Source: Asparagopsis taxiformis
Taxonomy: Eukaryota > Rhodophyta > Florideophyceae > Bonnemaisoniales > Bonnemaisoniaceae
Length of the DNA stretch: 64,000 nt
Assembly: GCA_030407315.1 (NCBI GenBank)
Contig: JALQPE010001848.1
Coordinates: 34,013-98,012, forward strand
Reading direction: 5' to 3'
The notes beneath the pieces are model-generated. The model saw nothing but the letters and a program-made list of their open reading frames with translations, was not told the origin of the DNA and did no database searches. Both the position numbers and the translations under genes were made by a program. Positions 1 through 10,345 of this stretch are shown here, piece after piece (positions within the stretch are counted from its first letter, which is position 1; the number at the start of each line of letters is the position of its first letter).

Positions 1-1
1 G

Positions 2-223
2 GGTTCTACCTTGTTGAAGGGTACCAAGGTTGGCGACCATTCCTACATCTCCAACTCAATTATTGGCTGGCACAGCAACATCGGCAAGTGGGTTCGTATT
101 GAAAACAATTCAGTGTTCGGCGAAGACGTGACTGTGGGCTCGGAACTGCACGTGGACCAGTCTATTATTCTGCCACATAAAGGCGTCAAGAAAAACCTGA
201 ATGCTGGTACCATCATCCTGTAA
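2..223 (+). CDS. GMPPB: Mannose-1-phosphate guanylyltransferase, C-terminal part
   Basis: Only the last ~73 residues are in the window; the 5' part lies to the left. The visible part has the hexapeptide-type left-handed beta-helix seen at the C-terminus of the GMPP beta catalytic subunit: a GT-V-SYI-SIIGW segment, then GKWVRIEN, an FGEDV turn, and a short ILPHK tail ending in IIL. The family makes GDP-mannose from mannose-1-phosphate and GTP in the cytosol, feeding N-glycosylation, GPI anchors and matrix polysaccharide. The stop is at 221-223. It is convergent with the Gemin6-like gene, about 100 bp away. The beta rather than the alpha (regulatory) subunit is inferred from the short tail. Confidence 0.85.
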   Translation, partial: GSTLLKGTKVGDHSYISNSIIGWHSNIGKWVRIENNSVFGEDVTVGSELHVDQSIILPHKGVKKNLNAGTIIL

Positions 224-325
224 CTTGTAAACTCTTTTTTCGGATTGCACATGTTTTCAGCTTACCATTTCCCTCACTTTGAATGAGTAATCAATGTAAC
301 ACATAAAGAGTTGAAAATGAGCATG

Positions 326-778
326 CTAACCTTGACGTATCTGTTCGCAAATCTGTTCAACAACGGTTCGAACGCGCCGCAGCACACTTTCATTCTCACT
401 ACGACACGTTTGTGGTCCGAATGGTTTGTGCACAAAAGCGGCACCGCCGAGTACACATATTCTGTCCGGATGGTTGGGGTCAACGTCAGCTTGCATGCGC
501 CTCTGTCGCAACGCGTCGAGTAATTGGGCGCAGGGAACGCCGTCAGATGAGGCTGTGCATGTCGGAAGGCTGGGCGGTTGTGATTGTAAAACAGTTTTGG
601 TCACCTCAAAAACCGTGTCCGGACTCAACAAATGTAGATGTGTCGCGGTTTGCAAAGCGAGCGTACCCGTCTCTGGGTCCACTGCATGCAGATAACCCAC
701 ATGAGTTTGGTTGGTGTGGGTGCGGACGGAAACGGCTGTATTCTCGAACGGCACGAGGTCTTCGTAGCTGGAACACAT
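326..778 (-). CDS. GEMIN6: Gemin6-like (Sm-fold plus AD-domain) protein
   Basis: The product is 150 aa. I chose the ATG at 776-778 because the frame upstream of it has no further ATG. The N-terminal ~60 residues look like an Sm/LSM fold (NTAVSVRTHTN, then GYLHAVDPETGTLAL). The C-terminus has the AD-type signature RICVLGG, KPFGPQTCRSENESVL and RV-TVVEQI, which matches the Gemin6 C-terminal domain better than LSM12. Gemin6 pairs with Gemin7 in the SMN complex, which loads Sm rings on snRNAs. The gene is divergent from the KHDC4-like gene across ~250 bp, so two RNA-processing genes may share a promoter region. LSM12 is the main alternative. Confidence 0.6.
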   Translation of the reverse strand: MCSSYEDLVPFENTAVSVRTHTNQTHVGYLHAVDPETGTLALQTATHLHLLSPDTVFEVTKTVLQSQPPSLPTCTASSDGVPCAQLLDALRQRRMQADVDPNHPDRICVLGGAAFVHKPFGPQTCRSENESVLRRVRTVVEQICEQIRQG

Positions 779-1027
779 GACGCAACTGTGTGCAGGGGAA
801 ACGAACAAGGCGAAGCGCGCTTTAATATACAAAACTCTAAAATGGATGGCTACATCAACGGCAACGCTTTGCAATGACCGTACATGAATAATATGCTACT
901 TGGTTGATATTTTTTTGAGGCAACAAACAAACACACTTGATTTGACCGTCGCAGTCGAACGTGTCAACCGCCGTAACAAGTCGGCAGCAGGCAGAGATTG
1001 TGCGTCGCGGTACGCGCACACGACGCG

Positions 1028-2011
1028 ATGGAAGCGGGAGGGTCTGACGCGGGTCGACGCAAACGCAAATGGGACGAAGGGGCGCCGTCGCCGTCCAAGG
1101 CGACGACGGATGCGGCGGCGGCGGCAGCAATAGCGGCGGCGAATCTGTCTCGTCTAGTGGCGTCGAAGAACGTCGCGCAACGCAAATCACAAGGCGAGGG
1201 CGTGGTGCGTGAGTTTGAAATCAACGACCATCCAGGCCGTCGTTTCGCGATGATGTCGGTGAATCTCAAGGCGGTCGAAACGCGCACAGGGGTGGTGATC
1301 GTCTCGAAAGGACGCTACATCGCGTCTGGCACAACGGCGCCGGACAATGCCGGCGAGAGCGATCGTAAATTGTTCCTCAAGATCAAGGGCCCGTCCGAAC
1401 AGGCGGTGGCGGACGCGGTGGATATGCTGCAGAAAATTATGACGCGCGACGGCAAGGGAGATGCGGACCGCGTGTGGTGCGACATGGACGTCGCGTCAGC
1501 GCCGGGCTTTGATACGCTCGAGAGAATCTGCGGGCCGGACCGCGAGTATCTCAAGTATATCGAGCGCGAAAGTGGCGCGGAGATTTCGCTCACTGGAAAG
1601 GGAACGGTGGGGTATACGGGGCGGGATAATCTGCATCTGGCTGTTCATGCGCCAAATGTGGCGGCGCTGGGGAAGGCTATGACTTTGTGTTCGTCGCTGG
1701 TGCGAACGGTGCGTCCGGTGTTTAATGAGTATCGTACAAAGTATTTGGGGGAACGCGCTCGGGGACGAGGTATGGGCAGAGGATATGGTGGTCGAAGCGG
1801 TTGGTACAATGGTGGCGCTGCGTATGGCGCGCAGCAGTACCAACATGGCGATCAGCGTGGCGGAACACTTGTTGCCGAAGCGGCGCCTGCGTCTGCATCG
1901 GGCGGGATGTTTGGACAGGAAGCTCCGCCGCCACCTCCACCACCACCGGGTTTGCCTCCGCCACCACCGCCCCCTATGGCGCCGCCGCCACCACCTCCGC
2001 CACCGGGGTGA
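1028..2011 (+). CDS. KHDC4: KHDC4/BLOM7-like KH-domain RNA-binding protein
   Basis: The product is 327 aa. 1028 is the first ATG; an upstream in-frame TTG at 998 is not needed. An alanine run (about residues 30-45) precedes a KH-type domain opening with VREFEINDHPGR and containing an RGRY-like GRYIAS loop and RKLFLKIKG. A second KH-like region runs from DMDVASAPGF through GPDREYLKYI and SGAEISLTGKG to the end of VRPVFNEY. This two-part order is that of KHDC4 (KIAA0907/BLOM7), a splicing-associated nuclear factor. A Gly/Arg-rich linker and a tail of three polyproline runs follow, as in SF1-type splicing factors. Codon use is GC-rich like the neighbouring housekeeping genes. Confidence 0.7.
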   Translation: MEAGGSDAGRRKRKWDEGAPSPSKATTDAAAAAAIAAANLSRLVASKNVAQRKSQGEGVVREFEINDHPGRRFAMMSVNLKAVETRTGVVIVSKGRYIASGTTAPDNAGESDRKLFLKIKGPSEQAVADAVDMLQKIMTRDGKGDADRVWCDMDVASAPGFDTLERICGPDREYLKYIERESGAEISLTGKGTVGYTGRDNLHLAVHAPNVAALGKAMTLCSSLVRTVRPVFNEYRTKYLGERARGRGMGRGYGGRSGWYNGGAAYGAQQYQHGDQRGGTLVAEAAPASASGGMFGQEAPPPPPPPPGLPPPPPPPMAPPPPPPPPG

Positions 2012-2362
2012 GGGCGTGTATGTTTGCATTTGCTAGTTGGCGTAGAGAGGAGAAGAAATTGTTACAAGTGATTGCGACATGAATTGAAGAGACGTCATTG
2101 TAAAGAGTGGCCAATGGGCATCTGGCATGCAAATCGTTTGGTAGAAAAATCACGTTTTTCCGACACACGTACCAATCAAAGTACGACTATCAAATTCAAA
2201 ACTGTCTCGACCACCTGAATGTCGCAACCGCCAACGAGACCACATGACGCAGCCCCGTTCACATGTGCAACAAATCGCATTGCATGACATACTTAACATC
2301 CTTCCACGCCACCACCGTCGTTCGCCCGCCCGCCCTCCCGCCCATCATCCACACCCCAAATC
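2012..2362. other. Intergenic region upstream of MDH
   Basis: About 350 bp without a supported gene. It is pyrimidine-rich towards the MDH start, with runs of CCCGCCC and CCACC in the last 80 bp, as expected for a TATA-less housekeeping promoter. No repeat was recognised. Confidence 0.5.
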
Positions 2363-3348
2363 ATGCTTCCACAAGCCCCAATTACCGTTTGCCTCACCGG
2401 TGCCGCCGGCCAAATCTCCTACGCCCTCCTCCCACAACTGCTTAATGGCTCCATTTTCGGCAAGTCCCAACCGATCAACCTCCACCTCCTCGAAATTCCC
2501 CCCGCCCTCCCGGCGCTGGCCGGCGTCGTCATGGAGCTCGAAGACTGCGTCTATCCCTGCTCAACTCGGTCCTCCAAACCGACGACGCCTCGCTCGCATT
2601 CAAGGGCGCCAATGTCGCCATTCTCATCGGCGCTTTCCCGCGCAAAAAGGGCATGGAACGCACCGATCTGTTGGAGAGAAATGCGCGCATCTTCCAAACC
2701 CAAGGCGCCGCCATTAATCAAGTCGCAGATCCCAATATTAAAATTCTCGTCGTCGGCAATCCCGCAAATACAAATGCACTCATCCTCCGTTACTTTGCCC
2801 CCAACATTCCGGACACCAATATCACCGCCCTCACAAGATTGGACCACAATCGCACCGTCGCCCAAATCGCAAAGCAGTTGAGTGTCTCCGTTTCCGACGT
2901 GTCCGGTGTGTGCATCTGGGGAAATCATTCCGCCACTCAGTATCCTGATGTCACCCGTGCGCAGGTCGCCGGTAGTCCCGTCTTGCCCCAATTGGGTGGT
3001 GAGGAGTTTCTCGCCGAGAAACTCATCCCGACCATTCAGAAACGTGGAGCCTCCGTCATCGCCGCTCGTGGACTCAGCTCCGCCTTGTCCGCCGCTACCG
3101 CAATTGCCGATCATCTGAGATCGTGGCTTATGGGCGATGATCAGGTCGTCAGTATGGCCGTTATTTCAGATGGAAGCTATGCAATTGAGAAAGGACTTTA
3201 CTTTTCATTCCCCGTCAGATGTACTGGCAATGCAAACTATCAAATCGTGCAGGACATTGAAATCTCGGATTTCTCGATGCGCTATCTCCAAGCTACTTCT
3301 GCCGAACTGTGCTCCGAGAGAGAAGAGGCGCTCAAACTGCTGTCATAA
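2363..3348 (+). CDS. MDH1: Malate dehydrogenase, cytosolic type, with one apparent frameshift
   Basis: NAD-dependent oxidation of malate to oxaloacetate. The ATG at 2363 begins a frame with the Rossmann GAAGQIS loop and MELEDC. That frame is lost at the CCC run 2555-2557 and regained one base over, where [40 protein letters not shown] (substrate arginine) and [12 protein letters not shown] (catalytic histidine) follow to a stop at 3346-3348. One extra C would restore a 328-aa protein of normal length. Everything else is conserved, so either the base was lost in sequencing (homopolymer) or the gene was inactivated very recently. It is convergent with NDUFA6, with 155 bp between stops. Confidence 0.88.
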
Positions 3349-3502
3349 CTGCACATGTATCGTATCTCGTTCAACAACGCGCCAATTTTGCTCCAACTGC
3401 GCTTGTACAATGTGTGCCCTCAACTCCCTCCCCAGTCTACCTTTTGATAAAGTCGAGTGAATTCAACATTCATTTACGCCTCTCCTCATATATCCATCTA
3501 CA

Positions 3503-4177
3503 CTACATGATAGCACACGTCCCGCCCGCTTTCCCGCCTCGTTCCAACTGTTCGTTAGTGAAAATTTTGTTATCAACCGCGAATGAAGCAAACTTGGCCT
3601 CCTCTTCCTCCCTCCATCTCAAGTACTGCGGCCACGTCTGCAATTCACCGGGAATCAATCCGCGCTGTTTCCACGCATGCAGCAACGCGCTATGCTTGGC
3701 AGCCTCCTGATCTCCTTCACTACTGCCCGTGGCACGCACGACCTCATCCACACGCAGCTTATCTTTGTACGCCAAGATGTACTTGTAGACATGATGACGG
3801 CTCTTCCATTGTTCGCGGATCTCACGCAGCTCCTGACGCGCCTTGAACACCAGCATGTCGACGATGGCCGGGTCGCGCACGTCTGCATGCGCATGGAATA
3901 GATCGCGGATCACGCCGCGTACCAACTGCTCTTCCTCGACAATTGTAAAATTGGCACGCATGGACGGCACATTACGCAGCGCTTGACGATATGTACGTAC
4001 CGCCAGTTTGGACGCTTCCGCAAGCGATTTGGATTGAACGGTGGCATCTTCTCCGCTACCACCCGTCGCCGTGTACCCCGATGTGTCCGCTCCGTATGTC
4101 CCCACCGCGACGCGTGCTCGCAGCGCCGGCGCCGCCGTTGATAACGTGCGCGATAAATTCTTTACGGGCGCCGCCAT
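3503..4177 (-). CDS. NDUFA6: Complex I LYR-family subunit NDUFA6 (B14)
   Basis: 224 aa, ATG at 4175-4177. The N-terminus is rich in Ser/Ala/Arg (NLSRTLSTAAPALRAR), as expected for mitochondrial import. From about residue 58 the protein follows NDUFA6: RTYRQALRNVP at the LYR-motif position (TYR rather than LYR), then RDLFHAHADVRDPAIVDMLVFKARQELRE, an EQWKSRHHVYKY segment and a longer C-terminal extension than in animals. The family sits on the matrix arm of respiratory complex I and binds acyl carrier protein. The gene shares its strand with the Sel1-repeat gene, whose stop lies ~180 bp upstream. Confidence 0.85.
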   Translation of the reverse strand: MAAPVKNLSRTLSTAAPALRARVAVGTYGADTSGYTATGGSGEDATVQSKSLAEASKLAVRTYRQALRNVPSMRANFTIVEEEQLVRGVIRDLFHAHADVRDPAIVDMLVFKARQELREIREQWKSRHHVYKYILAYKDKLRVDEVVRATGSSEGDQEAAKHSALLHAWKQRGLIPGELQTWPQYLRWREEEEAKFASFAVDNKIFTNEQLERGGKAGGTCAIM

Positions 4178-4355
4178 TTCGATGGATTGCGAGCAGATGG
4201 TGGGAGAAACGGCAGTGCGATCGATCCCTTCTCTGCATGTAAATCATGTTCATCACATCTGCTACTCAGCGTTTTTGAAAATATTTTTAAATATTTTAAA
4301 TAACTTTGCAGCACACAGCTTTTCAACTCTCGCAGCAACTTTGCCGTTCTCACTG

Positions 4356-6233
4356 TCAGATCAAAGTCATCTCCACCAGCCCATCTACCTGTTCACGGCC
4401 GTCTTCATCTATCTCAAACTCTGCCACAGCTCGCTCTGTCAGTAACAGAAGATCTATTATTGCGCTCTCGTTACCCTCTTCATAAACTGATTTTCTATAC
4501 AGCTGTTCAGCTACCGAGGCATCTGCTTTCAGTCCCGGTGCACCATAATTGAACAAAAGCGCAAGCTGGCATAACGCGCTGCAATCATTGCTTCTCTTCA
4601 CAATTCCACATTTTTCAAACAGCTCGAGAGCACGAATCGCATCGACTTCCACTCCATCTACGCCCTTGCTCAATAGCACAGCAAGATTGAACGTTGCGTC
4701 GCTGCGACCATACAACTTACTTGCTTTCTCGTACAACTCTACAGCCCGAGCTGGATCAGGCCTTACTCCATCTGCACCGTTTTCGAGTAGCACTGCTAAG
4801 TTGAATGATGCCTCACAGTTGTCATAATAACGAACAACTTCTTCATATAGCTCTACAGCTCTAGCTGCATCCGGCCTAACTCCATCGGCGCCCCTGCTCA
4901 GCAGCACTGCGAGATCGAACATCGCATCACTTCGACCATGATCTTCTATGGCTCGTTCATAACATTTTACAGCCCGGGCAGCATTAGGTTTCACTCCGTC
5001 TGCACCATTTTCGAGCAGCACAGCTAGGTTGTATGACGCATCATAGTGATCATAATAGGCAACAACTTCTTCGTACAGTTCCACAGCTCGAGCTTTATCG
5101 ACCTCCACCCCATCTGCACCGTTTTCAAGTAGCACTGCGAGGTTGAATGATGCATCACAGTGGTCATAATCATGAACAACTTCTTCATATAGCTCCACGG
5201 CGCGAGCTTTATCGACCTCCACTCCATCTGCTCCATTTTCCAGTAGCAAAGCTAAATTGAACAATGCGTCCATGCTATTAGAAATTTCTATAGCTTCCTC
5301 ATATAAATCCACAGCTCGAGCTGCATCGGGCTGCACTTCATTTGCGCCGGTTTCAAGGAGTTTGGCTAGATTTACCATTGCTTGGATGTGGTCTAGACTG
5401 ATTGCCCGTTCATATAGTGCCACAGCTCGACTTGCATCAGGCTGCACTTCATTTGCGCCGGTTTCAAGGAGTTTGGCTAGATTTACCATTGCTTCGATGT
5501 GGTCCAGACTGATTGCCCGTTCATATAGTGCCACAGCTCGACTTGTATCAGGTTGCACTTCATTTGCGCCGGTTTCAAGTAATTCGGCGAGGTTAAACAT
5601 TGCATCATCGTGTCCCAATGTAGAAGCCCATTCTAAAAGTTCCACTGCTCGAGGTGCATCGGCTTTCACTCCATAGCCACTAATCATGATCATGGCAAGC
5701 TGATTCATGGCATCACAGTGAGAGTTTACCGCAATGTTTTTCTCATGCAACTCTACAGCCCTAGCTATATTGCGCTTTATCCCTGACGCATAATTTCCAA
5801 ACAAGTTTGCAAGTCTGAACATAGCGTCTCCGTGATTGACGTCAGCAATAACAGACTCGAAAAGATTGACAGCCCGAACATTATTCTCCCGTTTTCCACA
5901 TCCATCTTCTTGCAGTAGACATGCCAACCGATACTTTGCACTATGATGATCATTTTCCGCGATACACATACCATATAAATCAGCTGCTTTGCGCACATCT
6001 TGCTCGACCTGTTCACTGCCATGTTCTAGCTCCAGCGCATAATGATACATGGTTGCGTCGCGGAATTTGGTCGACAGCGAGATTGAGAGTCGGACTGAGG
6101 AAAAGAAGCGAAGCGGCGTGCGCAAATGAACTACAGTTGTATCTCGGACATAGATTGGCAATTTACATAATTCGCAACGACGGGCTGGGGCTTTGAGATG
6201 TCCTACACAGAAGCCGTAGGAGTGATGACACAT
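4356..6233 (-). CDS. Sel1-like repeat protein
   Basis: 625 aa from the ATG at 6231-6233; a second ATG at residue 62 (MYHYALELE) is an alternative start. The first ~55 residues include a Cys pair (CELC). The rest is about 14 Sel1-like helical repeats of 36-37 residues with the pattern A-x-NLA-LLE-GA-V-D-ARAVELYE-A. Two central repeats (codons at about 5370-5590) are almost identical at the DNA level, and pairs near 5040-5230 are also close, showing recent internal duplication. Sel1-repeat proteins are adaptor scaffolds, for example in ER-associated degradation. There is no signal peptide or membrane segment here, so I assign no process. Confidence 0.8.
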   Translation of the reverse strand: MCHHSYGFCVGHLKAPARRCELCKLPIYVRDTTVVHLRTPLRFFSSVRLSISLSTKFRDATMYHYALELEHGSEQVEQDVRKAADLYGMCIAENDHHSAKYRLACLLQEDGCGKRENNVRAVNLFESVIADVNHGDAMFRLANLFGNYASGIKRNIARAVELHEKNIAVNSHCDAMNQLAMIMISGYGVKADAPRAVELLEWASTLGHDDAMFNLAELLETGANEVQPDTSRAVALYERAISLDHIEAMVNLAKLLETGANEVQPDASRAVALYERAISLDHIQAMVNLAKLLETGANEVQPDAARAVDLYEEAIEISNSMDALFNLALLLENGADGVEVDKARAVELYEEVVHDYDHCDASFNLAVLLENGADGVEVDKARAVELYEEVVAYYDHYDASYNLAVLLENGADGVKPNAARAVKCYERAIEDHGRSDAMFDLAVLLSRGADGVRPDAARAVELYEEVVRYYDNCEASFNLAVLLENGADGVRPDPARAVELYEKASKLYGRSDATFNLAVLLSKGVDGVEVDAIRALELFEKCGIVKRSNDCSALCQLALLFNYGAPGLKADASVAEQLYRKSVYEEGNESAIIDLLLLTERAVAEFEIDEDGREQVDGLVEMTLI

Positions 6234-6444
6234 GTCAGTAATATGGATATTTTGATTTTCTTGCTGTCATGCGTTCATTGGCTGTGCCCCTTGACTATGC
6301 CACAAATATTCACTCCATTCAACATAAATTGACCAATCCCCAATTGATGTTCAACTCACGAGTTGTAACTCGCTCGCATTGCTGGCACAATGCAATCTCC
6401 CGAATGGCCACTTTACACCACTGTTAAACATATCACTCTCCTCA

Positions 6445-6529
6445 GGGCCGTTCCCAGGAAAAATTTTGCACGGGAAATTTGTATGCACGTGCACGAAACG
6501 ATGGAATAGAGACTTTTGATTGGCTCCAT
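6445..6529. repeat. Harbinger left terminal inverted repeat
   Basis: 85 bp, identical to the reverse complement of 12220-12304. The outer end follows the TCA target duplication. Confidence 0.93.
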
Positions 6530-6857
6530 ATGTTAATATGTTAAACTACTTTTATTGAACTACTGAACTCCTGATCTCTGCATGCGCGCCACTTGTAAGT
6601 AGTACGATGGGGAATCACTGAGGTATCCTGAGTGCTAGCTTGTTCTTTTCGGTATCCTAGCATAGCGGAGGATGCCAAGGAGCGGCCGGATCCTCGATCG
6701 GACCACGAGTACCCGCCTGTACTTGACCCGATCATACCGGGTCAGAAGATCCTCGTACGTTGTAAAGCTTCCAAACCTCACGTCTAACGCCCATCCCCAG
6801 CATTCTCTGTATCTAAGCAGATTGGCACAAGTTCAAACGGTCTACTCATGCGCTCTA

Positions 6858-8393
6858 ATGGAAAGGCGTCCATCCAATCTACCTACAACCGCGTTAATCT
6901 CTCCCCCCAGTGGGGAACACAGCAAGCAAAATTTAGAAGATGCGCCTTCCATCGGCAGTGTAGAAGATCAGTCACCATCTCGTGACAATTTGAAGCAGCC
7001 GATGACATGTCCGGAGGTTCGAAGGCATGGAAGTGGAACTTTGGATGAGGTTTATTCTTTCTTGCAGTTCTGCAAGCATGGAGAGTTGCGAAACATGAAT
7101 AAGAGCTGGGGAATGAATGTAGGAGGAAAGAAAGAGGTTTTAGTTGCACGTGCTATGTTGCGAATACTGTCTATAGCTCGGAAGGGACAAGATATTCATG
7201 ATGTTCTGGTAAAGAACCAATATGTACCTTCACTGGACACGTTCTGGGAAAACAGACGTGTAAAAAAAGACTTAGTTCGAACATTCCCCGGCAAGGAAGA
7301 GCTACTCAAGGTTTTAGATGAAAGAGAAAGAAGAACTGTGGAAAGGATGTTTTGTGTTTCTGTGAAGAGAAGAATATTACAACCGGAAGAGTGCAAAGAT
7401 GCTGCACAAAACAATGCGAAAGACGGAGAAAATACAGGGACAAAACAGAATTGCGGAAAAGGTAACAGGGAAGGGAGCATTCAGTTCTCACTAGGTGAAT
7501 TTGCAAGACTAATGCTTGTTATCCGCGACGATCAAGTTGCCAAATCTGCAGTTTTGCAGGCAACAGAAGAGGAGCTCAGTAAGCGGGATATGGATATAGG
7601 AAGAACAAGAGACTCATTCTGGAAAATTGTTGAAATTCGGTTCAACACAGCTGTTATCACTGAAGGAATAGATCTCAGTGGTCGTGTGGACAACGTGGAC
7701 GCAACAGCGCCACCATTAGTTCCGAGAAATGCAGCAAAGTTGAGGGCTGTGTATACTGACGCGAAATCAGATTTCACAGAAGCAATGGCGAGGTATAATA
7801 GATCAGGTCAGTCTGATCCAGGTCGTTTTCCAAAGTTCTTGAGCTACCTCCAAAATGGAGAGCTTTCCCAAGAATCAAAGAGGGTTTACATCATTTTTTC
7901 TGCTGCAGGAGTAGGTTCAAGAACGCAAAACGATGATTTCATCCGTCTCATGTCGAAAAGTATCGATCCGAATGGCTCAGACACTCGTGGTTACGAAGAA
8001 GGAATGGATATGAATCCTTCACAATACACACCCGTCTCATCTCCTCCCAGTTCTAGTTTCTGGGGAAAGCGCCGTAGAAGCTCCGACCAGGCCAGCTCCT
8101 CTGGAATGCTACATATTTTCCAAAATGTGGTCCAAGACTACAGTCGCCTTCAGCGGATGAAGCTAGATACTGCCAGCAATAATTCACATTTATCTCCTAC
8201 AGAATCTGCAACAAGAGAAAGGTGTTCAGGTGTACTTTCGAACGCAGTGGAAAAGGAAAAGTTGATGGAGCTGGTGAAAAATGCGGCGACTACGTTGGAG
8301 ACTGCCAAAGAAACTAGTAATCAAAGCTTCCAGGATGTAGCGCAAGAACACTATGAAGACATGCTGAAGAAGTATAAGGAGTTCTCAAAGTAA
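6858..8393 (+). CDS. Harbinger accessory protein (SAP-like / SANT-like ORF1)
   Basis: 511 aa from the ATG at 6858. An earlier ATG at 6672 lies in subterminal-repeat sequence and is less likely. Around residues 60-105, EVYSFLQFCKHGELRNMNKSWGM and the KKEVLVARAMLRIL helix resemble a SAP-type DNA-binding fold. Around residue 240, IRDDQVAKSAVL and IGRTRDSFWKIVEIRFN resemble the trihelix/SANT-like segment of Harbinger ORF1 partners. The C-terminal half carries a basic KRRRSSD stretch (possible nuclear signal) and ends in charged helices. The family protein recruits transposase to the ends and to the nucleus. The function is inferred from position in the element and these weak motifs. Confidence 0.6.
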   Translation: MERRPSNLPTTALISPPSGEHSKQNLEDAPSIGSVEDQSPSRDNLKQPMTCPEVRRHGSGTLDEVYSFLQFCKHGELRNMNKSWGMNVGGKKEVLVARAMLRILSIARKGQDIHDVLVKNQYVPSLDTFWENRRVKKDLVRTFPGKEELLKVLDERERRTVERMFCVSVKRRILQPEECKDAAQNNAKDGENTGTKQNCGKGNREGSIQFSLGEFARLMLVIRDDQVAKSAVLQATEEELSKRDMDIGRTRDSFWKIVEIRFNTAVITEGIDLSGRVDNVDATAPPLVPRNAAKLRAVYTDAKSDFTEAMARYNRSGQSDPGRFPKFLSYLQNGELSQESKRVYIIFSAAGVGSRTQNDDFIRLMSKSIDPNGSDTRGYEEGMDMNPSQYTPVSSPPSSSFWGKRRRSSDQASSSGMLHIFQNVVQDYSRLQRMKLDTASNNSHLSPTESATRERCSGVLSNAVEKEKLMELVKNAATTLETAKETSNQSFQDVAQEHYEDMLKKYKEFSK

Positions 8394-8399
8394 ACGTAT

Positions 8400-10345
8400 A
8401 CCGATATTTAGTAACACAACAGAAACTCTTTGCTTCCTTCTCTGCTTTCTTCTTCGCACTACGCTCAGCTTGGACTCGTTTCCTCTCTATTGCGGCATCC
8501 AACAATTCAACTTCCTCATCCAATTCAATCTCAAGCACGCTCTCCGCGCCCTTTCGCAAACTCACACATACACCCTCGCGAGCAACGTACGGACTATGTG
8601 GCCCTATTGCCGTCTGAACTTCCTAACCACTGCTGTGATGTTTTCCGAGCACGCGTGGTAAACTCAACAGCTTACACGCAACCTCCAATGTTACTTCACT
8701 GACATCCATTCCGGGAAGTAATCCACACCTCTTCGGTTTCTTGCCTTCTACGGCGTCCTCGTCACGCCCTAATTGCACGTACGGTCCATAACGGCTTGTC
8801 TTCAAAAGAACTGGCAGTCCTGACTCGCTGTCTACCCCCAATTGCGGATCTTGCGCCATGTGTAGCTCTTTTTCCACATGCTCCCCACATAATTCATCCG
8901 CCAGAGTTGCTTTTGGTAGCGACGCTACCACACTTTTCGACAGCAAATGCAGTTAGACTAGGCACAAGTGATTTCGATGACACAGACTTGCCTTCACCGA
9001 ATGTACTGCCGCGATACGCATACCCTCTCTGAATCAATTTTTCTGTAATGCTCACACATGTGCTAGGTCGTCCAATTCCTATTTCTTCTAGCTCTTTTAC
9101 TAGTGATGCATCATTATATCGTGCAGGTGGTTTTGTTTCATGCCTCACTACCGTAATATCACTTGCTCCCAACGCATCACCGTCTTTCATCGCCGGTAAA
9201 TATGAAGAAGTGTTCGAAATATCGTCACCGGTATGCTCGTAGAAAACCAGGATCAACCACTACGTTTCCCGTTGCCTTGAATTCAGCCACATCTGCTTCG
9301 CATGGAACAGTGATTTTTACAGCAGTTTGGTCCAGTAGTGCAGGAACCATTTGCGTCGCCAAAGTCCACCGATGAATTAGTGAGTATACTGCTTGTTCAT
9401 CTGCTTCAAGCTCAGTCAATTCCTCCGGCCTACGAAACGATGTCCCGGCTGGTCGAATAGCTTCGTGTGCAGCCTGCGCTGCCTTGGGCTTTGAGCCGCG
9501 TTTGCCACTCGCCCCCTTCCGTAACGTATCAGCACCGTAGAGGTCTTTGAATGCTTCCCGACACGCCTTTACTGCCTGCCCGCTCAGCGATGGGTTGTCC
9601 GTCCGCATATAAGTAATATGCCCGTTTTCGTAGAGCTTTTGCGCCACACGCATGCAACGTCCTGCCCCCATTCCAAGTTTATTCCCACATTCTTTTTGTA
9701 GTGTGGAAGTAATTAACGGTACAGGAGGATTGCGCGTTGTCCGTTTCTTCTCAACAGTTGATACTTTCGCGCTTTCACATTGCAGCCTGCTTACAAGCTG
9801 CTTCATTCCTTTCTCATCAAATAGTCTCAAGCCCTTTTTCTCTGCCGCAGCAGAGAGTTTCCCAGTTTCATCTTCAAAATCGCTACCTCGGAGCAGTCGT
9901 ACACCATTGACAGCAGCGAGAGTACCAACAAACTTTTTGCCATTATCGGAAGTAAAATGAACAGTGCAATAGTGGTATTCTGCCCTTAGGAAACGCAAAC
10001 GCTCCAGTTCGCGGTGCAAAACAACTGACATGGCAACACTTTGTACACGACCAGCGCTAAGGCCACGTGCAATTTTCTTCCATAACAATGGTGACATAGT
10101 GTATCCCGCAAGTCTATCGAGCACGCGGCGTGTTTCCTGTGCCTGGACGAGGTTGAGGTCAATTTCCCTGCAACTTGAGAAGGCATGTTCAATGGCTTCT
10201 GGAGTAATTTCGTGAAAGACGGCACGTTTGATAGGGATGGAAGGTTTTAGAACTTCAGTCAAATGCCATGAGATAGCTTCGCCTTCTCGATCCTCATCTG
10301 TGGCCAAAATGAGTTCATCACTTTCTTTGAGCTCTGCTTTGAGCT
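8400..10345 (-). pseudogene. topA: topA (bacterial/organelle-type DNA topoisomerase I) pseudogene, transposon cargo
   Basis: Type IA topoisomerase remnant in pieces on the minus strand. It starts at a TOPRIM fragment (SDELILATDEDREGEAISWHL) and continues with GLSAGRVQSVA, the active-site YMRTDNPSLS, AHEAIRP, EEIGIGRPSTC and a C-terminal YGPYVQLG repeat. It lacks the first TOPRIM strand. The frame shifts near 9230 and near 8940, the second time with loss of the FTA-MEE segment. There is an in-frame TAG near 8623, then VSLRKGAES-LEIELDEEVELL and a Lys/Ala-rich tail. The gene family relaxes negative supercoils; plant and algal nuclear copies serve organelles. Its position between the TIRs marks it as captured cargo. 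It abuts ORF1's stop at 8393. Confidence 0.85.

Noticed and set aside
2549..2660. Intron or programmed frameshift in MDH
   Set aside because: The sequence on both sides of the break encodes conserved residues with nothing to remove, and no slippery site or stop context is seen; a single-base deletion explains it.
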